In this document: positions 62,397 through 64,000 of the stretch, piece after piece
Numbering within the stretch: the stretch's first letter is position 1
Layout: every line of letters starts with the position of its first letter
The notes under the pieces: model-generated
What the model was told of the DNA's origin: nothing
What the model saw: only the letters and a program-made list of their open reading frames with translations
The model's database searches: none
Made by a program: the position numbers and the translations under genes
From: Sphingomonas sp. PP-CC-1A-547
GTDB taxonomy: Bacteria > Pseudomonadota > Alphaproteobacteria > Sphingomonadales > Sphingomonadaceae
DNA length: 64,000 bases
Reading direction: 5' to 3'
Assembly: GCF_003610375.1 (NCBI RefSeq)
Contig: NZ_RAPZ01000011.1
Span: 186,001 to 250,000, forward strand

Positions 62397-63953
62397 ATGC
62401 GTCGTCTCATCACTGCGGTACTGCTTGCCTGCGTCGCCACGCCCGTTCTGGCCAGGACGGTGGTTGTCGAAGAAGTGTCGCTCGATCGGTTGAGGACGCT
62501 GATGAACGACGGCGCGGCCAGCAGCGTCGATATCACCCAGGCCTATCTCGCGCGGATCGCCGCGATGGATCGCAAGGGACCGGCGCTGCATAGCGTCATC
62601 GCGGTCAATCCCGATGCACTCGCGCAGGCCAAAACGCTTGATGCCGAACGCAAGGCAGGGCATGTGCGCGGTCCGCTGCACGGCATCCCGATCCTCATAA
62701 AGGACAATATCGAGACCGCGGACCCGCTGCCGACGACCGCAGGCAGCCTGGCGTTGCGCGACAATATGACGCGCCGGGACGCGCCGATGGTCGCCTATCT
62801 GCGCCGCGCGGGTGCGGTGATCCTCGGCAAGACCAACTTGTCGGAATGGGCGAATATCCGCTCGACTCATTCGATGAGCGGCTGGAGCGCGGTCGGCGGG
62901 CTGGTGCGCAACCCTTACGCGCTGGACCGGACCGCGTGCGGCTCCTCGTCGGGATCGGGCGCCGCGGTTGCCGCGAGTTTCGCCGCGGCGGCTGTCGGCA
63001 CCGAGACCGACGGTTCGGTCGTGTGCCCGTCGTCGTTGAACGGTCTGGTCGGTTTCAAGCCGTCGATCGGTCTGGTCAGTCGTACGCATGTCGTGCCGAT
63101 CAGCCACAGCCAGGATACGCCGGGACCGATGGCGCGCAGCGTTACCGACGTCGCGATCCTGTTGTCGGGCATGGTCGGTGCGGATCCGGCGGACCGCGTG
63201 ACGGCGGCGGCGGTGACCAGGGATTATGCCGCCGGGCTCTCGGCCGGTGCGTTGTCCGGCATGCGGGTCGGCGTCGTCCGGCCCGACGGCATGTCTGCGG
63301 ATCTTACCACCCGCTACGCGGCGGCGCTGGACGTCCTGCGCGCAGCGGGTGCCGTGCTGGTCGAGGTGAAGACGCCGAAGCTCGACGGACTGAGCGAGGC
63401 CGAACTGATGGTCCTGAAAACCGAACTCAAGGCGGACCTGAACACCTATCTCGCGACCACGCCAGTGGCAGTACAGACGAAGACGCTGGGCGCGGTGATC
63501 GCCTTCAACCGCGCGAACGCCGCGACCGAGATGCCGTTCTTCGCGCAGGAATTGTTCGAGGATGCGGACAAGACCAAGGGGCTCGACGACCCCGCCTACA
63601 AGGCTGCGCGCGCGACCTCGCTGCGGCTGGCGGGTGCGCAGGGGATCGACGCGATGCTGCGCGCGGCGGGTGCGCAGATCCTGGTCGAGCCAACCTATGA
63701 CGCGGCGTGGCTGAGCGACCCGGTCTATGGCGATACCTATGCCGGACCCTCCGCCGCGACGTTGCCCGCGGTCGCCGGTTATCCGCATCTGACCGTGCCG
63801 ATGGGCCTCGTGCGCGGGTTGCCCGTCGGCCTGTCGTTCATCGCTACGAAGGACGCCGACCAGACCGTGCTGCGCGCCGGCTATGCCTATGAACAGCGTG
63901 CCAAGGCCCGGTCGGCGCCGCGGTACTTGCCGAGCATCGCCGTCGACCGGTGA
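62397..63953 (+). CDS. Secreted amidase (amidase signature family)
   Basis: 518 residues from MRRLITAVLLACVATPVLAR, a signal peptide cleaved near VLA-R; CGGGGGGTC precedes the ATG. The Ser-Ser-Lys triad of the family is complete: Lys102 in PILIKDN, cis-Ser183 in ACGSSSGSG and nucleophile Ser207 in TETDGSVVCPS, with the usual 24-residue spacing between the serines. Probably a periplasmic amide or peptide-amide hydrolase. Substrate not predictable. Confidence 0.93.
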   Translation: MRRLITAVLLACVATPVLARTVVVEEVSLDRLRTLMNDGAASSVDITQAYLARIAAMDRKGPALHSVIAVNPDALAQAKTLDAERKAGHVRGPLHGIPILIKDNIETADPLPTTAGSLALRDNMTRRDAPMVAYLRRAGAVILGKTNLSEWANIRSTHSMSGWSAVGGLVRNPYALDRTACGSSSGSGAAVAASFAAAAVGTETDGSVVCPSSLNGLVGFKPSIGLVSRTHVVPISHSQDTPGPMARSVTDVAILLSGMVGADPADRVTAAAVTRDYAAGLSAGALSGMRVGVVRPDGMSADLTTRYAAALDVLRAAGAVLVEVKTPKLDGLSEAELMVLKTELKADLNTYLATTPVAVQTKTLGAVIAFNRANAATEMPFFAQELFEDADKTKGLDDPAYKAARATSLRLAGAQGIDAMLRAAGAQILVEPTYDAAWLSDPVYGDTYAGPSAATLPAVAGYPHLTVPMGLVRGLPVGLSFIATKDADQTVLRAGYAYEQRAKARSAPRYLPSIAVDR

Positions 63954-63964
63954 GGCGAGGGGGC

Positions 63965-64000
63965 TTACCCCTCCTTCTGCTTCGTCTCGGGCATCGCGAA
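63965..64000 (-). CDS. C-terminal end of a gene continuing beyond the window
   Basis: The frame ending at TAA 63965-63967 encodes ...FAMPETKQKEG, a natural-looking hydrophilic C-terminus, 11 bp beyond the convergent amidase stop. Too short to identify. Confidence 0.35.
   Translation of the reverse strand, partial: FAMPETKQKEG

Overview
The window is high-GC DNA from an alphaproteobacterium, most likely Sphingomonas or a close sphingomonad. The basis is the protein content: a TonB receptor with a DEIVVTGSRI-type TonB box, NodT-type efflux lipoproteins, a LOV-HWE/HisKA light-kinase repertoire, CsbD and phasin proteins, gene orders such as pgsA-moaD-moaE, and many small helical proteins of sphingomonad style. 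Short GC-rich palindromic repeats fill many of the spacers. No tRNA, rRNA, CRISPR array, transposase or prophage gene was seen; this looks like chromosomal core plus lightly accessory DNA.

Layout. 0-2.5 kb: 3'-truncated acnA and two small unknown genes. 2.7-6.1 kb: a trypsin-like (S1) autotransporter. 6.5-11.4 kb: a MarR-controlled EmrAB/NodT three-part efflux operon. 11.5-13.7 kb: a lactonase-fold propeller protein among small unknown proteins. 13.8-21.2 kb: a TetR-controlled RND tripartite pump whose first gene is an uncharacterised 132-residue protein, with a promoter sandwiched between two matching palindromes that recur at the tetR start. 21.2-25.5 kb: UDP-glucose dehydrogenase, a phasin, and a phosphate-transport cluster (Pit, its DUF47 partner, and a Nudix domain that reads in frame into DUF47). 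25.7-31 kb: an LplT-like MFS carrier, pgsA, moaD, moaE and two FAS1 proteins. 30.5-34.9 kb: divergent oxyR / ahpC-ahpD, a TauE/SafE permease, cysE and a DUF2794 gene. 35-40 kb: a TonB receptor and the divergent NAD-salvage pair pncB/pncA. 40.2-46.8 kb: a GH130 phosphorylase-type enzyme, an EF-hand lipoprotein next to an OmpR-type two-component system, and a LysR/aldo-keto reductase divergent pair. 47-50.7 kb: the sulfate-activation operon cysD-cysNC-cysQ with 4-bp overlaps. 50.8-54.2 kb: CitE-like lyase, CaiB-like CoA-transferase/racemase and an NADH-ferredoxin-reductase-type flavoprotein. 54.4-60.4 kb: a stress and light-signalling stretch (HWE kinase, CsbD, small membrane protein, Hsp20 with a heat-shock-type promoter and a possible RNA thermometer, DUF2147, LOV hybrid kinase). 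60.4-64 kb: XRE regulator / epimerase divergent pair, a secreted amidase, and the last codons of a further gene.

Functional links: sulfur assimilation (cysE, cysDNCQ, a sulfite-exporter-like permease), peroxide defence (OxyR, AhpC, AhpD), two separately regulated multidrug pumps, NAD salvage (PncA/PncB), and stress/light sensing. The items most worth a second look are the uninterrupted Nudix-DUF47 reading frame with an internal Shine-Dalgarno, the three-operator TetR circuit with its leading unknown protein, the S1-protease autotransporter, the Hsp20 leader, and six families of paired palindromic intergenic repeats, one of which forms ~110-bp composite elements with a related interior.
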